A stretch of 64,000 bases of DNA. Source: Acinetobacter lwoffii (GTDB lineage Bacteria; Pseudomonadota; Gammaproteobacteria; Pseudomonadales; Moraxellaceae). The DNA lies in assembly GCF_024129735.1 (NCBI RefSeq), contig NZ_JAMXXK010000007.1, forward strand, positions 17,162 through 81,161. The letters run 5' to 3'. The notes below the pieces were generated by a model, which made no database searches, was not told the DNA's origin, and worked only from the letters and a program-made list of their open reading frames with translations. Made by a program: the position numbers and the translations under genes. Positions 46,155 through 56,625 of the stretch are shown in pieces (positions within the stretch are counted from its first letter, which is position 1; the number at the start of each line of letters is the position of its first letter).

Positions 46155-46928
46155 TTATTTGTTTTGGTTATAAATCTGCATGGCTGCTGGCAACTGTTGA
46201 CGCATTTGCCCAATACGCTGGCTATTCGATGGATGCGTAGACAGGAAGGTTGCACCACTGCCGCCACCGAGTTTGTTCATTTTTTCCCACAAGGTAATGG
46301 CTGCATTTGGGTTATAACCTGCGCGCGCCATCAGCATTAAACCGCCTTGGTCAGCACGGCTTTCCAGATTACGCGAGTATGGCAAGCCAATCCCGATCTG
46401 ACTACCCAATTGTGCGGCTGCAGCACCACCTTGACCCACACCTGCTGCATTTAAGCCAATACCCAAGGCCAGATCAGTCAGGGCCTGAGCACCGATTTTC
46501 TGCTTAGAATGCTCTTCTAAAGCATGCACCATTTCATGACCCATAATCGCTGCAATTTCAGCATCGGTCAGATTCAGTTTATTCACGATACCCGTATAGA
46601 ATACAACCTTACCACCTGGCGCAACAAAGGCGTTAACCTGGTCAGATTTGAGCACAGCCAATTGCCACTGGAATGCCGTACCGGTTTGATTCATCTGGTT
46701 AGCAACCGGTTTCAAACGGTTAAATACATTATTAATCCGTTTATAGGTCGCTGAACTGGTATCCAGTTGACCTTTGTTTTTCGCATCATTGACCATGGCA
46801 TTATAGCTTTGGCTCGCAGATGCATTTAAGGTCGCAGTATCTGCCCCTGCCATATCGGCAATGGTGGTACAACCTGATAATGTGACGACTGTAGCAGCCG
46901 CCATACTCAATAAAAGTTTATTCTTCAT
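46155..46928 (-). CDS. M48 family metallopeptidase lipoprotein (LoiP/YcaL-like)
   Basis: A 257-residue predicted lipoprotein (TLSGCTTIAD, Cys at about residue 20) with an M48 zinc peptidase domain. The HEXXH motif is in IMGHEMVHALEEHSKQ near residue 130, and the third ligand glutamate is in NLESRADQGGLMLMARAGY near 188. Outer-membrane LoiP-type proteases degrade misfolded envelope proteins. GGAG precedes the ATG with good spacing. All catalytic residues appear present. Confidence 0.92.
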   Translation of the reverse strand: MKNKLLLSMAAATVVTLSGCTTIADMAGADTATLNASASQSYNAMVNDAKNKGQLDTSSATYKRINNVFNRLKPVANQMNQTGTAFQWQLAVLKSDQVNAFVAPGGKVVFYTGIVNKLNLTDAEIAAIMGHEMVHALEEHSKQKIGAQALTDLALGIGLNAAGVGQGGAAAAQLGSQIGIGLPYSRNLESRADQGGLMLMARAGYNPNAAITLWEKMNKLGGGSGATFLSTHPSNSQRIGQMRQQLPAAMQIYNQNK

Positions 46929-47040
46929 TATAATTTACTCCGCCTTGGCTCAAGGGCAATTTACATTGTAAAAATTATAAGTGAAAGCGCGCAGCAGCTA
47001 AACGCTTAATTCATTCATCTTCTTATAAATTATGTAATTT

Positions 47041-47361
47041 TTAAGCCAAATACTGTATCGCCAACCAATAAATCAGACAAATAATATTGAGACCCAAATA
47101 AATCTGACTCAGTGGTTTTATTTTCTGTTCAAGTATTTCATCTTTACGTTTGAAATATAAAAAAGCATTTTGCAATAAAATAATAGGCACTAAAACACAG
47201 GCAATAATGACACTCAGACCAATCAGTGCCGCATAAATCACCTCGGGATTTTGGGTTTGCGCACGAATAATCATCATGGCAATTGTTGGCGCCCCGCCCA
47301 TCGCGAATAACAATGAATAAAACATGGTCGCCGATATATTTTTTTGCATCCTGCTGCTCAT
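47041..47361 (-). CDS. Membrane protein of unknown function
   Basis: A 106-residue protein from ATG 47361 (MSSRMQKNISATMFYS), preceded by AAAGAAA. It has three hydrophobic segments (FYSLLFAMGGAPTIAMMII, VIYAALIGLSVIIACVLVPIILL, LGLNIICLIYWLAIQYLA). No motif that I recognise. The longer form from 47400 has no better ribosome binding site. Confidence 0.7.
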   Translation of the reverse strand: MSSRMQKNISATMFYSLLFAMGGAPTIAMMIIRAQTQNPEVIYAALIGLSVIIACVLVPIILLQNAFLYFKRKDEILEQKIKPLSQIYLGLNIICLIYWLAIQYLA

Positions 47362-47454
47362 TTTTCTTTCTTTATATACCGCTATGTTAAAGCACATCAC
47401 GTGGTATTACCGATGCAACTTTAGTCTTGAAATACCTGCATAAATTCAGCATAT

Positions 47455-47482
47455 AAAAAAACCCATCCGGAGATGGGTTTTT
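47455..47482 (-). terminator. Terminator of purA
   Basis: ACCCATC and GATGGGT with flanking A- and T-runs, 28 bases beyond the purA stop on the minus strand; it could act in both directions. Confidence 0.88.
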
Positions 47483-47509
47483 ATCATTTAAGCTTTAATC
47501 AAATCAAGA

Positions 47510-48844
<1,335 letters not shown>

Positions 48845-48869
48845 TCATGCTGTTAAAGTTGAAAGCCCC

Positions 48870-48892
48870 GCTCAGTGACATGAACACTGAGC
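48870..48892 (-). other. Intercistronic hairpin between hisZ and purA
   Basis: GCTCAGTG and CACTGAGC form a perfect 8-bp stem with a 7-nt loop. No T-run follows on the minus strand, so it is more likely a processing or stability element, or a weak attenuator, than a terminator. Confidence 0.5.
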
Positions 48893-48900
48893 CAAGCAAT

Positions 48901-50067
48901 TTAAATCGTTTTGACTGTCCACTCACCATCTACGTTCACCAGCTGGTGCGTCGCATATGGAATTGAGTTTAAATCATCATTACCGAGTAACTGAATTACA
49001 CTTAAGCCTTGTGCTCGAATACTCTGAATCGCATTCAGAAGTTCTGCATCGACACCTTTAGGTGCAACTACCACGTGTACAGCGTCAAACTGACCTGCGC
49101 TTAACGCATATAAGTCACAAGAGAAACCTGTGGCAGGACGCGCACGACCGAAATGTTCACCAATGCCATCATAACGACCGCCTTGTGCCAGTGCTGCTGC
49201 ACGATTCGGTGCATAGACTGCATACATCAGACCAGTATGATAATGGTATGAACGCAATTCAACCACATCAATCCCAATACTCAAGTTTGGCCAACGGGCT
49301 TGAACCTGATCTTTGGTAATTTGTAAGGCATCAAAAGCTTGCTTGAAGGCTGGATTCGTCAACACTTCAGCACTTAAATTCGCCTGTAATGCGTCCAGAT
49401 CGCTGGCATAGCGGCCCAATGCATAAAAGTCCTGACCAAATTTTAGTTCTGCCGTAAATTCTTCCAACTCTGGCAAGGCCTTACGTTGATATAAATCAGA
49501 CAGTTTACGTTCAGCAACTTTGTTCAAACCTGCTTGAGCCACCAGACTGCGAAATAAGCCGACATGACCCAAGTCCAGATGGATTCCGTCTGCCAGACCT
49601 GTTTCCTGAATCAGACTGATCATTAAATCGACCATTTCTACATCGGCATCGATGCTGTCTGAACCAAACAGTTCGGCGCCTAACTGCAAAGGCGCACGCG
49701 AGGTATTAAAACCGCGTGGTTTGGTATGCAGAACGGTACCTGCATAGCAGTAACGCGCCACACCTTCCACTGGATGTACATGTGCATCAATACGCGCCAC
49801 TTGTGGTGTCATATCGGCACGCACACCAAGCAAACGACCAGAAAGCTGATCGATGACTTTAAAAGTGGCTAAGTCTAAATCTTGATTCGATTCTGAGAGA
49901 GAAGAGAGAGATTCGATGTATTCAATGAATGGCGTGTACACCAACTGATAACCTCGAGATGCAAGGAAATCCAGTGATTTACGGCGCAAACTTTCAATGA
50001 CTTGCGCTTGTTCTGGTAATACATCAGCTACACCATCAGGTAATAACCATGTCTCTGAAATGGGCAT
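48901..50067 (-). CDS. hisZ: ATP phosphoribosyltransferase regulatory subunit
   Basis: A 388-residue HisRS paralogue that activates the short form of HisG in histidine synthesis. Class II synthetase-like motifs: LPDGVADVLPEQAQVIESLR near residue 8, GVRADMTPQVARIDAH near 75 (motif 2 region), and AALAQGGRYDGIGEHFGRARPATGF near 300. It lacks the anticodon-binding domain of HisRS. hisG itself is not in the window. hisZ next to purA is a common arrangement in several gammaproteobacteria. Confidence 0.93.
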   Translation of the reverse strand: MPISETWLLPDGVADVLPEQAQVIESLRRKSLDFLASRGYQLVYTPFIEYIESLSSLSESNQDLDLATFKVIDQLSGRLLGVRADMTPQVARIDAHVHPVEGVARYCYAGTVLHTKPRGFNTSRAPLQLGAELFGSDSIDADVEMVDLMISLIQETGLADGIHLDLGHVGLFRSLVAQAGLNKVAERKLSDLYQRKALPELEEFTAELKFGQDFYALGRYASDLDALQANLSAEVLTNPAFKQAFDALQITKDQVQARWPNLSIGIDVVELRSYHYHTGLMYAVYAPNRAAALAQGGRYDGIGEHFGRARPATGFSCDLYALSAGQFDAVHVVVAPKGVDAELLNAIQSIRAQGLSVIQLLGNDDLNSIPYATHQLVNVDGEWTVKTI

Positions 50068-50113
50068 GTTGTAAACCTAAATTCTTGTCAGCGCGGAACG
50101 AATCCGCATAAAA

Positions 50114-50135
50114 AAATCGGGAGCACACCCGATTT
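50114..50135 (-). terminator. Terminator upstream of hisZ
   Basis: On the minus strand AAATCGGG and CCCGATTT around TGTGCT, followed by a T-run. It lies 140 bases after the lrp-type stop and about 47 before the hisZ start, so it ends the lrp transcript or attenuates read-through into hisZ. Confidence 0.8.
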
Positions 50136-50275
50136 CTCCTAGTCTAACACGATAGTTTTGGCTGTGCATCGCAAAATTTTATAATTTTTACTCTCTTATG
50201 CAATGAGCCACAATTGCGTCAACTATCAGCGTTTTATCGTGTATGACCAGCACGCGCTATAAACAAAAAATCATT

Positions 50276-50731
50276 TTAGACCAATGGCAATGCGGTGGTG
50301 CTTTTTACCGTTTGCAATGGAATTTCGGTTTTTACACTTTGGATGCAGGGAATTTGAGTCAAATGATGAATCTGAAATTTACGATAGGCATCCAGATCGG
50401 CCACTACAATTCTTAAAAAGAAATCACAATCCCCCGCCATTAACTGGCATTCCACCACTTCCGGCATCTCCTTGATGGCTTCAACAAATTGATCGACCAC
50501 GGCGGCTTCTTGAGATTTAAGCCAAACCCGTGCAAATACACTCATTGCCAGATTGACTTTTTGCGGATTGAGTAAGGCGACATACTGTTCAATGACCCCA
50601 TCATCTTCCAGTTGCTTGACTCTTCTTAAACATGGAGATGCAGACAGGCCAATCAGTTGTGCCAGTTCATTATTTTGCAATTTTCCGTTCTTTTGCAGTT
50701 CATGCAAAATGCGTTTATCAATTTGATCCAT
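50276..50731 (-). CDS. Lrp/AsnC family regulator, divergent from azlCD
   Basis: A 151-residue Lrp-type regulator with helix-turn-helix (DQIDKRILHELQKNGKLQNNE, then SASPCLRRVKQLEDDGVIEQYVA near residue 30) and RAM domain (VVECQLMAGDCDFFLRIVVADLD near 95). SASPCLRRVK is typical of leucine/alanine-responsive members. It is divergent from the azlCD pair starting at 50879, the usual arrangement for local control of amino-acid exporters. The effector is probably a branched-chain amino acid; this is inference. Confidence 0.93.
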   Translation of the reverse strand: MDQIDKRILHELQKNGKLQNNELAQLIGLSASPCLRRVKQLEDDGVIEQYVALLNPQKVNLAMSVFARVWLKSQEAAVVDQFVEAIKEMPEVVECQLMAGDCDFFLRIVVADLDAYRKFQIHHLTQIPCIQSVKTEIPLQTVKSTTALPLV

Positions 50732-50878
50732 CTTGTTACTTTAGTATTTAAAACCCCTTGAAGCCAATTTAGCGCAATTTAATTCCAAATCAAATTTAAA
50801 TTGCATGCACTACAACAGCAAATAGCCCGATTATCGCTATAAAATACGGCTCAATATTAAAGTCCTCAGGCCACTGAC

Positions 50879-51628
50879 ATGCTTTTGCTCAGACAAAGCA
50901 GTACGCCCGCGCTCGCACATACAGATTTCAGCGAATCTCAGCGCGGCATGAAAGATTCTATTCCTATGCTTTTAGGAATTATTCCCTTTGCTTTGGTGCT
51001 AGGTGCGACTGCGATTCAGAAAAATTTCAGTGTGCTGGAAGTGCCTTTGCTGACTGGACTCAATTTTGCCGGCGGTTCTGAATTTGCCATTCTGGAAGTC
51101 TGGACCAGTCCACCCAATTTGTTCATGCTGCTGTTTATTACCTTTTTGGTGAATAGCCGGCATTTGCTGATGGGTGCAAGCCTAGTTCCGTATTTAAAAC
51201 ATCTCCCGAATCGCAAAGTATTGCCGGCCCTGTTTTTTATGGTTGATGAAAGCTGGGCCTTAAGTCTGGCGGATGCGCAAAGAAAGCAGGCCCAGCAGGG
51301 CTATCGGGCTGCTTTTAGCATGCCCTACTATGCCGGTTTATGTTTCTGTCTTTATCTGATGTGGGTCGGTTTTACCACACTGGGCGCGATGCTTGGACCT
51401 GTTTTAGGCGATATCAACCGCTGGGGCTTTGATATGGCCTTTCCTGCTGTATTTCTGGTGTTGATGCGAAGCATGTGGAAAGGCTTGAATGCAGCCCGGC
51501 CATGGCTAGTGAGCCTGATCTGTGCTGCTCTGGCTTATTTATATTTGCCTGCTGGCTGGTATGTGCCGATAGGTGCCCTAGCCGGCATTGTGTCTGCTTT
51601 TTTCTTGATTGGTGAGGAGGAAGCATGA
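50879..51628 (+). CDS. azlC: AzlC family branched-chain amino acid exporter, second copy
   Basis: A 249-residue AzlC with MKDSIPMLLGIIPFALVLGATA near residue 24, the conserved FAGGSEFAILEVW near 62 (replacing the more usual YAGASQF) and NSRHLLMGASLVPYL near 93. It differs strongly from the other AzlC at 24249, so the two are not a recent duplication. It overlaps azlD by four bases and is divergent from an Lrp-type regulator. Confidence 0.92.
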   Translation: MLLLRQSSTPALAHTDFSESQRGMKDSIPMLLGIIPFALVLGATAIQKNFSVLEVPLLTGLNFAGGSEFAILEVWTSPPNLFMLLFITFLVNSRHLLMGASLVPYLKHLPNRKVLPALFFMVDESWALSLADAQRKQAQQGYRAAFSMPYYAGLCFCLYLMWVGFTTLGAMLGPVLGDINRWGFDMAFPAVFLVLMRSMWKGLNAARPWLVSLICAALAYLYLPAGWYVPIGALAGIVSAFFLIGEEEA

Positions 51629-51924
51629 TTGAGATGAGTACATTGCTGGCCATCCTGCTGATTGCGGCAACCACCTATCTGACCCGGATTCTGGGCTATG
51701 TCTTATTAAAAAATAAAACGCTGACACAACGTCAGCGTAAAATCATGGACGTTGTGCCCGGCTGTGTCCTGATTTCAGTCATTGCACCGTATTTTGTACG
51801 CGACAACCCTGCAGATCTGATCGCTTTGGCTTTAACTCTGTTTGCCGCTACGCGTTTTGGCTTGCTCCCCACAGTTGCCATCAGCATGGTGTCTGCAGCC
51901 GTCTTAAGAACTTTTCTTGTCTAG
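51625..51924 (+). CDS. azlD: AzlD family exporter small subunit, second copy
   Basis: A 99-residue AzlD with TLLAILLIAATTYLTRILGYVLL (the family's TYLTR motif near residue 17), a conserved VVPGCVLISVIAPYFVRDN segment near 47 and a hydrophobic C-terminus. Translation is coupled to azlC through the ATGA overlap. Confidence 0.93.
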   Translation: MIEMSTLLAILLIAATTYLTRILGYVLLKNKTLTQRQRKIMDVVPGCVLISVIAPYFVRDNPADLIALALTLFAATRFGLLPTVAISMVSAAVLRTFLV

Positions 51925-51929
51925 CCCTC

Positions 51930-51969
51930 AAACAGAATCCTTTATATGATTTCTAAAGGGATTCTGTTT
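51930..51969 (+). terminator. Strong terminator of the azlCD pair
   Basis: AAACAGAATCC-TTTA and TAAAGGGATTCTGTTT form a 15-bp stem with one bulged base around a 9-nt loop, six bases after azlD. It is also shared with the convergent gene ending at 51968. Confidence 0.85.
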
Positions 51970-52264
51970 ATTTCTGTGGGTCTACGACCTTGGTGAGCAG
52001 GCTGACCAGCTCTGCATTTTGCAACTCGACCTGCTGCAGTTTGGTTGTAGTCTGATCCAGCACTTCCTGCTGTACATGCATTTTTTTAGCCAAATCCTGC
52101 ATGATTTCCAGGGTCTTTTTTAAATTTTCTTCCAGATGCGCGACTTTCTCTTCTACCGGCACGCCCTCCACGACACCTGAACCATCATTCTGATTGAACT
52201 GCAGCCAGATTAGAAAAATCACTGCCAATGTGAGCAGTATAATAAATCCCCAAACCAACATCAT
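51968..52264 (-). CDS. Single-span membrane protein with coiled coil
   Basis: A 98-residue protein: N-terminal hydrophobic span (VWGFIILLTLAVIFLIWLQF), a short acidic linker and a long heptad-patterned helix (VAHLEENLKKTLEIMQDLAK, then VLDQTTTKLQQVELQNAELV). This resembles small envelope scaffold proteins, but I recognise no named family. It is convergent with azlCD. Confidence 0.75.
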   Translation of the reverse strand: MMLVWGFIILLTLAVIFLIWLQFNQNDGSGVVEGVPVEEKVAHLEENLKKTLEIMQDLAKKMHVQQEVLDQTTTKLQQVELQNAELVSLLTKVVDPQK

Positions 52265-52407
52265 ATGCTTGCTCTTATTTCATTTTATTGACTTTATCTT
52301 AACGAAAAATCATGCAGATGATGCAAATAATTCAAGCACTCACGCTGCTTTTCGATCAATTACGCGCAAATTCTATTAAAACAACGCATATCAAGAATGT
52401 TTAAAGC

Positions 52408-52436
52408 AAAAAAAGCACCGTATATCGGCACTTTTT
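52408..52436 (-). terminator. Terminator of the epd-like gene
   Basis: On the minus strand AAAAGTGCCG pairs with CGGTGCTTTT through two G-U pairs, followed by a T-run. On the plus strand the same positions would be mismatched, so it is directional. Confidence 0.8.
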
Positions 52437-52455
52437 AGGCTTAGCAAAGTCAAAC

Positions 52456-53478
52456 TTAATGAAAAGATTCACATAAATCCAGCAAGCGGTTGGCATAACC
52501 CCATTCATTGTCATACCAGGCAAAGACCTTGGCCTGTTGCCCCACCACTAGGGTTTGGGTCAGATCAACGATCAAGGAATAAGGGGAATGATTAAAATCA
52601 CTCGACACCAAAGGTTCATCCGTCACTGACATGATTTCGGCAAAATCCTGTCGCGCCGCCTTAATTAACACTTCATTCAGTTTATGATCGGTAATCGGTG
52701 ACTGGGAAACAAAGGTCAGGTCAATTGCTGCGACATTAATGGTCGGCACCCGAATTGAATAACCGTCAATCCGATCTTCCATTTTTGGCATAACCCGCTT
52801 TAATGCACCCAGCGCACTGGATGTGGTGGGAATAATATTGTGTCCTGCTGCCCGTGCACGACGCAGATCGCGATGCGCCTGATCCAGCACAGATTGATCT
52901 GCGGTCACCGCATGGATTTCGGTCATTAACGCACTGCTGATGCCAAAAGCATCATCGACAATTTTGACCAGTGGCACCAAAGCCTGGGTAGTACAAGAAA
53001 CACTGGAAATGATCTGGTCCGATGCTTTGACTTCATGATGATTGACACCATAGACAATCGCGGCATCGACCGTATCAAAAGGTGCCGCGCCGATAATCAC
53101 ACGTTTTGCCCCTGCGCCAATATGCTGGGTCGCAGCTTCACGGGAACGGAACAGTCCGGTACATTCAAGTACCACATCTACCGCCAGGTTTTGCCAAGAC
53201 AACTTAGCCGGCTGCGGCTCACACAAAACCTGCACTTTTAAAGCGGCATCTTGATAGCTGATATGCATATAGATATGTTCAGCATCATAACTGAGATCTA
53301 CCTGCCCCGGAAAACGGCCATGGGTCGAGTCATATTTAAATAGATGAATCAGGGTTTCAACATCGGCAATATCGTTAATGGCAACGATTTCAAAATTAAA
53401 ATCTTTCGGATTTTCAAACCATGCGCGCAGTACATTCCGTCCAATACGCCCAAATCCATTGATTGCCACTCGTTGCAT
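52456..53478 (-). CDS. epd: Erythrose-4-phosphate/glyceraldehyde-3-phosphate dehydrogenase family
   Basis: A 340-residue NAD-dependent aldehyde dehydrogenase of the GAPDH superfamily. The NAD fold is AINGFGRIGRNVLRAWFE near residue 4, and the catalytic cysteine is in SVSCTTQALVPL near 152. Features resembling Epd rather than GapA are HRDLRRARAAGHNIIP, RVPTINVAAIDL and EPLVSSDFNHSPYSLIVD. Epd makes 4-phosphoerythronate for pyridoxal phosphate synthesis. The usual SCTTN is SCTTQ here, which is odd because that asparagine is near-invariant. It could instead act as a GAPDH. Confidence 0.75.
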   Translation of the reverse strand: MQRVAINGFGRIGRNVLRAWFENPKDFNFEIVAINDIADVETLIHLFKYDSTHGRFPGQVDLSYDAEHIYMHISYQDAALKVQVLCEPQPAKLSWQNLAVDVVLECTGLFRSREAATQHIGAGAKRVIIGAAPFDTVDAAIVYGVNHHEVKASDQIISSVSCTTQALVPLVKIVDDAFGISSALMTEIHAVTADQSVLDQAHRDLRRARAAGHNIIPTTSSALGALKRVMPKMEDRIDGYSIRVPTINVAAIDLTFVSQSPITDHKLNEVLIKAARQDFAEIMSVTDEPLVSSDFNHSPYSLIVDLTQTLVVGQQAKVFAWYDNEWGYANRLLDLCESFH

Positions 53479-53736
53479 GACTCAACCTTTTATATGCCTA
53501 TTTTAAAACTCTTCTATGTTAAAGGATTTCTGGCGCCGTACATTAAAAAACTTCAGTGAAAATACTGATTTTCGATTATTTTATTTCTGATCCATCCGTC
53601 TGTATTTGAGTCATTTAAAATTCCAGTTATTTTTTAATGTGATGGATATCCACAGATTCTACTTCGGGAATATTCATTTTAATTATTCAGCAAAAAACCT
53701 GAGTAAATAAATCCTTCGCAATTGGTTTTAAAATGA

Positions 53737-53765
53737 TTGGTGCCTACTGCTTTTTCCGTTATAAT
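53737..53765 (+). promoter_or_regulatory. Sigma-70 promoter of alaS
   Basis: TTGGTG (53737-53742), a 17-base spacer and a perfect TATAAT (53760-53765). The 389-base gap 53479-53867 otherwise holds no gene; the predicted alaS leader is about 95 nt. Confidence 0.8.
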
Positions 53766-53867
53766 TTGGCGTTTTAAATTTTTAAGCCCCGCATTGCAGC
53801 AGAGCTCTTGTATGCTTGTCAGACTGTGGTGTTTTAGCCAAATCGGAAATTATGGAGTGACTTGGTT

Positions 53868-56561
53868 GTGAGTACTCATTTTATGACATCAGCTGAAATT
53901 CGTGAAGCATTTTTGCGTTACTTTGAATCGCAAGGGCATACACGTGTCGCGTCGAGTTCTCTAGTACCTGCCAATGACCCAACTTTGCTGTTCACCAATG
54001 CTGGTATGAACCAGTTTAAAGATTGCTTCTTAGGTCTAGAAAAACGCGATTATGTACGTGCAGTGTCATCACAAAAATGCGTGCGCGCAGGTGGTAAGCA
54101 CAACGACTTGGACAATGTGGGTTATACAGCACGTCACCACACTTTCTTTGAAATGTTAGGTAACTTTTCATTTGGTGATTACTTCAAACGTGATGCGATC
54201 AAATTTGCCTGGGACTTTTTGACTAACGAAGAATGGCTTGGTCTTCCTAAAGATAAACTCTATGCAACCGTTTACCACACCGATGATGAAGCCTTTGACA
54301 TCTGGAACAAAGAAATCGGTCTAGACGCTTCACGCATTATTCGTATTGGTGACAACAAAGGCGGTCAATACGCATCTGATAACTTCTGGGCAATGGGTGA
54401 CACCGGTCCTTGTGGTCCATGTTCTGAAATCTTCTTTGACCATGGCGATCATATCTGGGGTGGCTTACCGGGTTCTCCTGAAGAAGATGGCGACCGTTTC
54501 ATTGAAATCTGGAACAACGTTTTCATGCAGTTCAACCGTACTGCGGATGGCGTATTACACCCTCTTCCAGCGCCTTCTGTGGATACAGGTATGGGCTTGG
54601 AGCGTATTTCAGCTGTTCTTCAGCACGTTAACTCAAACTACGAAATCGACCTGTTCCAGCACTTGCTAAAAGCTGCTGCTGAAATTATTGGTTTAGATAC
54701 GTCTGAACTTGAAGCAAAAGCACAAGCAGAAAACAAACCAGTTGAATACCCTGCTTCACTTAAAGTTGTTGCTGACCATGCACGTTCATGCTGCTTCCTG
54801 ATTGCTGATGGCGTAAACCCATCGAACGAAGGTCGTGGCTATGTATTGCGTCGTATCATTCGTCGTGCAGTACGTCACGGTAACAAACTAGGTGCGACTG
54901 GTTCGTTCTTCCACAAAATGTTGAAACCACTGATTGAAGTGATGGGTGCAGCATATCCTGAACTTGCAGCCAACCAGGCACGTATCGAAGCGCAACTTCT
55001 GAAAGAAGAAGAGCAATTTGCTAAAACACTTGAGCAAGGTCTGAAATTGCTTGAAGGCGAATTGGCGCAGTTAAAAGGTTCTGTAATTCCGGGCGAAGTG
55101 GTGTTCAAACTGTATGACACTTACGGTTTCCCGACTGACTTGACTGCTGACATCGCACGTGAACGTGACTTAACCATTGATGAAGCTGGTTTCGAAACTG
55201 AAATGGCTGCACAGCGTCAACGCGCACGTGATGCAGGCAAATTCGCAATCGACTATAATTCTGTTGTGAAAGTCGAAGGTGAAACTCAGTTTGAAGGTTA
55301 CGATGCAACTGCGGGTCAAGGTCAAATCATCGCAATCTACAAAGATGGCGAGCAAGTTGACGAAGTGGTTGAAGGCGACGAAGCACTGATCGTACTTAAC
55401 CAAACACCTTTCTACGCAGAAAGCGGTGGTCAAATCGGTGATACAGGACTCTTCAAAAACGATACTGGTATTTTCGAAGTTCAAGATACCAAGAAATCTG
55501 GTGGTGCATTTGTACACCAAGGTATCGTGACTATGGGTAACTTGAAAGTTACTCAAAATGTAGAAGCAACGGTTAAAGCAGACATTCGTGCAGCAACGGC
55601 ACGTAACCACTCTGCGACTCACCTGCTACATGCTGCATTACGTCAAATTTTAGGTTCACATGTACAGCAAAAAGGTTCATTGGTTGCATCTGACGTGTTA
55701 CGTTTTGACTTTGCCAACGACCAGCCTGTAAGCTTTGAACAGCTGCAAGAAATTGAACGCTTGGTCAATGCTGAAGTGATTGCCAATACTGCGGTGTCTA
55801 CTGAACTTCTGGATATCGAGTCTGCGAAGGCTAAAGGCGCGATGATGCTGTTTGGTGAGAAATATGGTGACGAAGTACGTGTACTGTCTATGGGTTCAGT
55901 GATTGAAGAGAAAAACTTCTCAATCGAACTTTGCGGTGGTATTCACGTAAAACGTACCGGTGATATCGGTCTGTTCAAAATCACCTCTGAAGGTGGTGTG
56001 GCAGCCGGTGTACGTCGTATTGAAGCAGTAACAGGCACTAAAGCAGTTGAAGTTGCGCAAAAAGCCGATCGCGATATCAATACGATTAACGGTTTGCTCA
56101 AAGCGCAAAAAGACCAGACTTTAGAAAAAGTTGAAGCACTGGTTGATACTGCATCGAGCTTGCAGAAACAGATCGAACAACTCAATCAAAAACTTGCTAG
56201 CCTGCAAGCTGGTGAACTTCTAAGCCAAGTTCAAAGCATTGCAGGTCGTGCAACCTTGATTACAACTGTTGAAAACATGGATGCAAAAGCACTACGCAAC
56301 CTGCACGACGGTGTGAAATCAAAATTAGAAAATGCAGTGATTGTTCTGGCAGGTGTAGAGGGTGACAAGGTGAGCTTGATCGCATCTGTAGCAAAAGACT
56401 TTACTGCTTCTATTAAAGCAGGTGACATCATCAAACATTTGGCAACTGAGCTAGGTGGTAAAGGTGGTGGTAAACCTGACTTGGCACAAGGTGGCGCGCC
56501 ACTTAACGAGAAGTTTGCTCCAGTGATGGCAGATTTAACTGCCTGGCTTGCAGCAAAATAA
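53868..56561 (+). CDS. alaS: Alanyl-tRNA synthetase
   Basis: An 897-residue synthetase charging tRNA-Ala. The class II catalytic core opens [20 protein letters not shown] and has [17 protein letters not shown] near residue 40. The editing domain contains the zinc-binding [13 protein letters not shown] near 580 with [17 protein letters not shown] near 685, and the C-terminal oligomerisation domain ends the protein. I chose GTG 53868, about 10 nt after GGAG; the family-like ATG at 53883 is too far from any binding site, so five extra residues may be present. lysC follows 64 bases later. Confidence 0.97.
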   Translation: MSTHFMTSAEIREAFLRYFESQGHTRVASSSLVPANDPTLLFTNAGMNQFKDCFLGLEKRDYVRAVSSQKCVRAGGKHNDLDNVGYTARHHTFFEMLGNFSFGDYFKRDAIKFAWDFLTNEEWLGLPKDKLYATVYHTDDEAFDIWNKEIGLDASRIIRIGDNKGGQYASDNFWAMGDTGPCGPCSEIFFDHGDHIWGGLPGSPEEDGDRFIEIWNNVFMQFNRTADGVLHPLPAPSVDTGMGLERISAVLQHVNSNYEIDLFQHLLKAAAEIIGLDTSELEAKAQAENKPVEYPASLKVVADHARSCCFLIADGVNPSNEGRGYVLRRIIRRAVRHGNKLGATGSFFHKMLKPLIEVMGAAYPELAANQARIEAQLLKEEEQFAKTLEQGLKLLEGELAQLKGSVIPGEVVFKLYDTYGFPTDLTADIARERDLTIDEAGFETEMAAQRQRARDAGKFAIDYNSVVKVEGETQFEGYDATAGQGQIIAIYKDGEQVDEVVEGDEALIVLNQTPFYAESGGQIGDTGLFKNDTGIFEVQDTKKSGGAFVHQGIVTMGNLKVTQNVEATVKADIRAATARNHSATHLLHAALRQILGSHVQQKGSLVASDVLRFDFANDQPVSFEQLQEIERLVNAEVIANTAVSTELLDIESAKAKGAMMLFGEKYGDEVRVLSMGSVIEEKNFSIELCGGIHVKRTGDIGLFKITSEGGVAAGVRRIEAVTGTKAVEVAQKADRDINTINGLLKAQKDQTLEKVEALVDTASSLQKQIEQLNQKLASLQAGELLSQVQSIAGRATLITTVENMDAKALRNLHDGVKSKLENAVIVLAGVEGDKVSLIASVAKDFTASIKAGDIIKHLATELGGKGGGKPDLAQGGAPLNEKFAPVMADLTAWLAAK

Positions 56562-56625
56562 AACTTCAATTTTGTGTAACTGACCCTGATAGGTACATCA
56601 GGGTCATGGCTTATATGGAACAACT

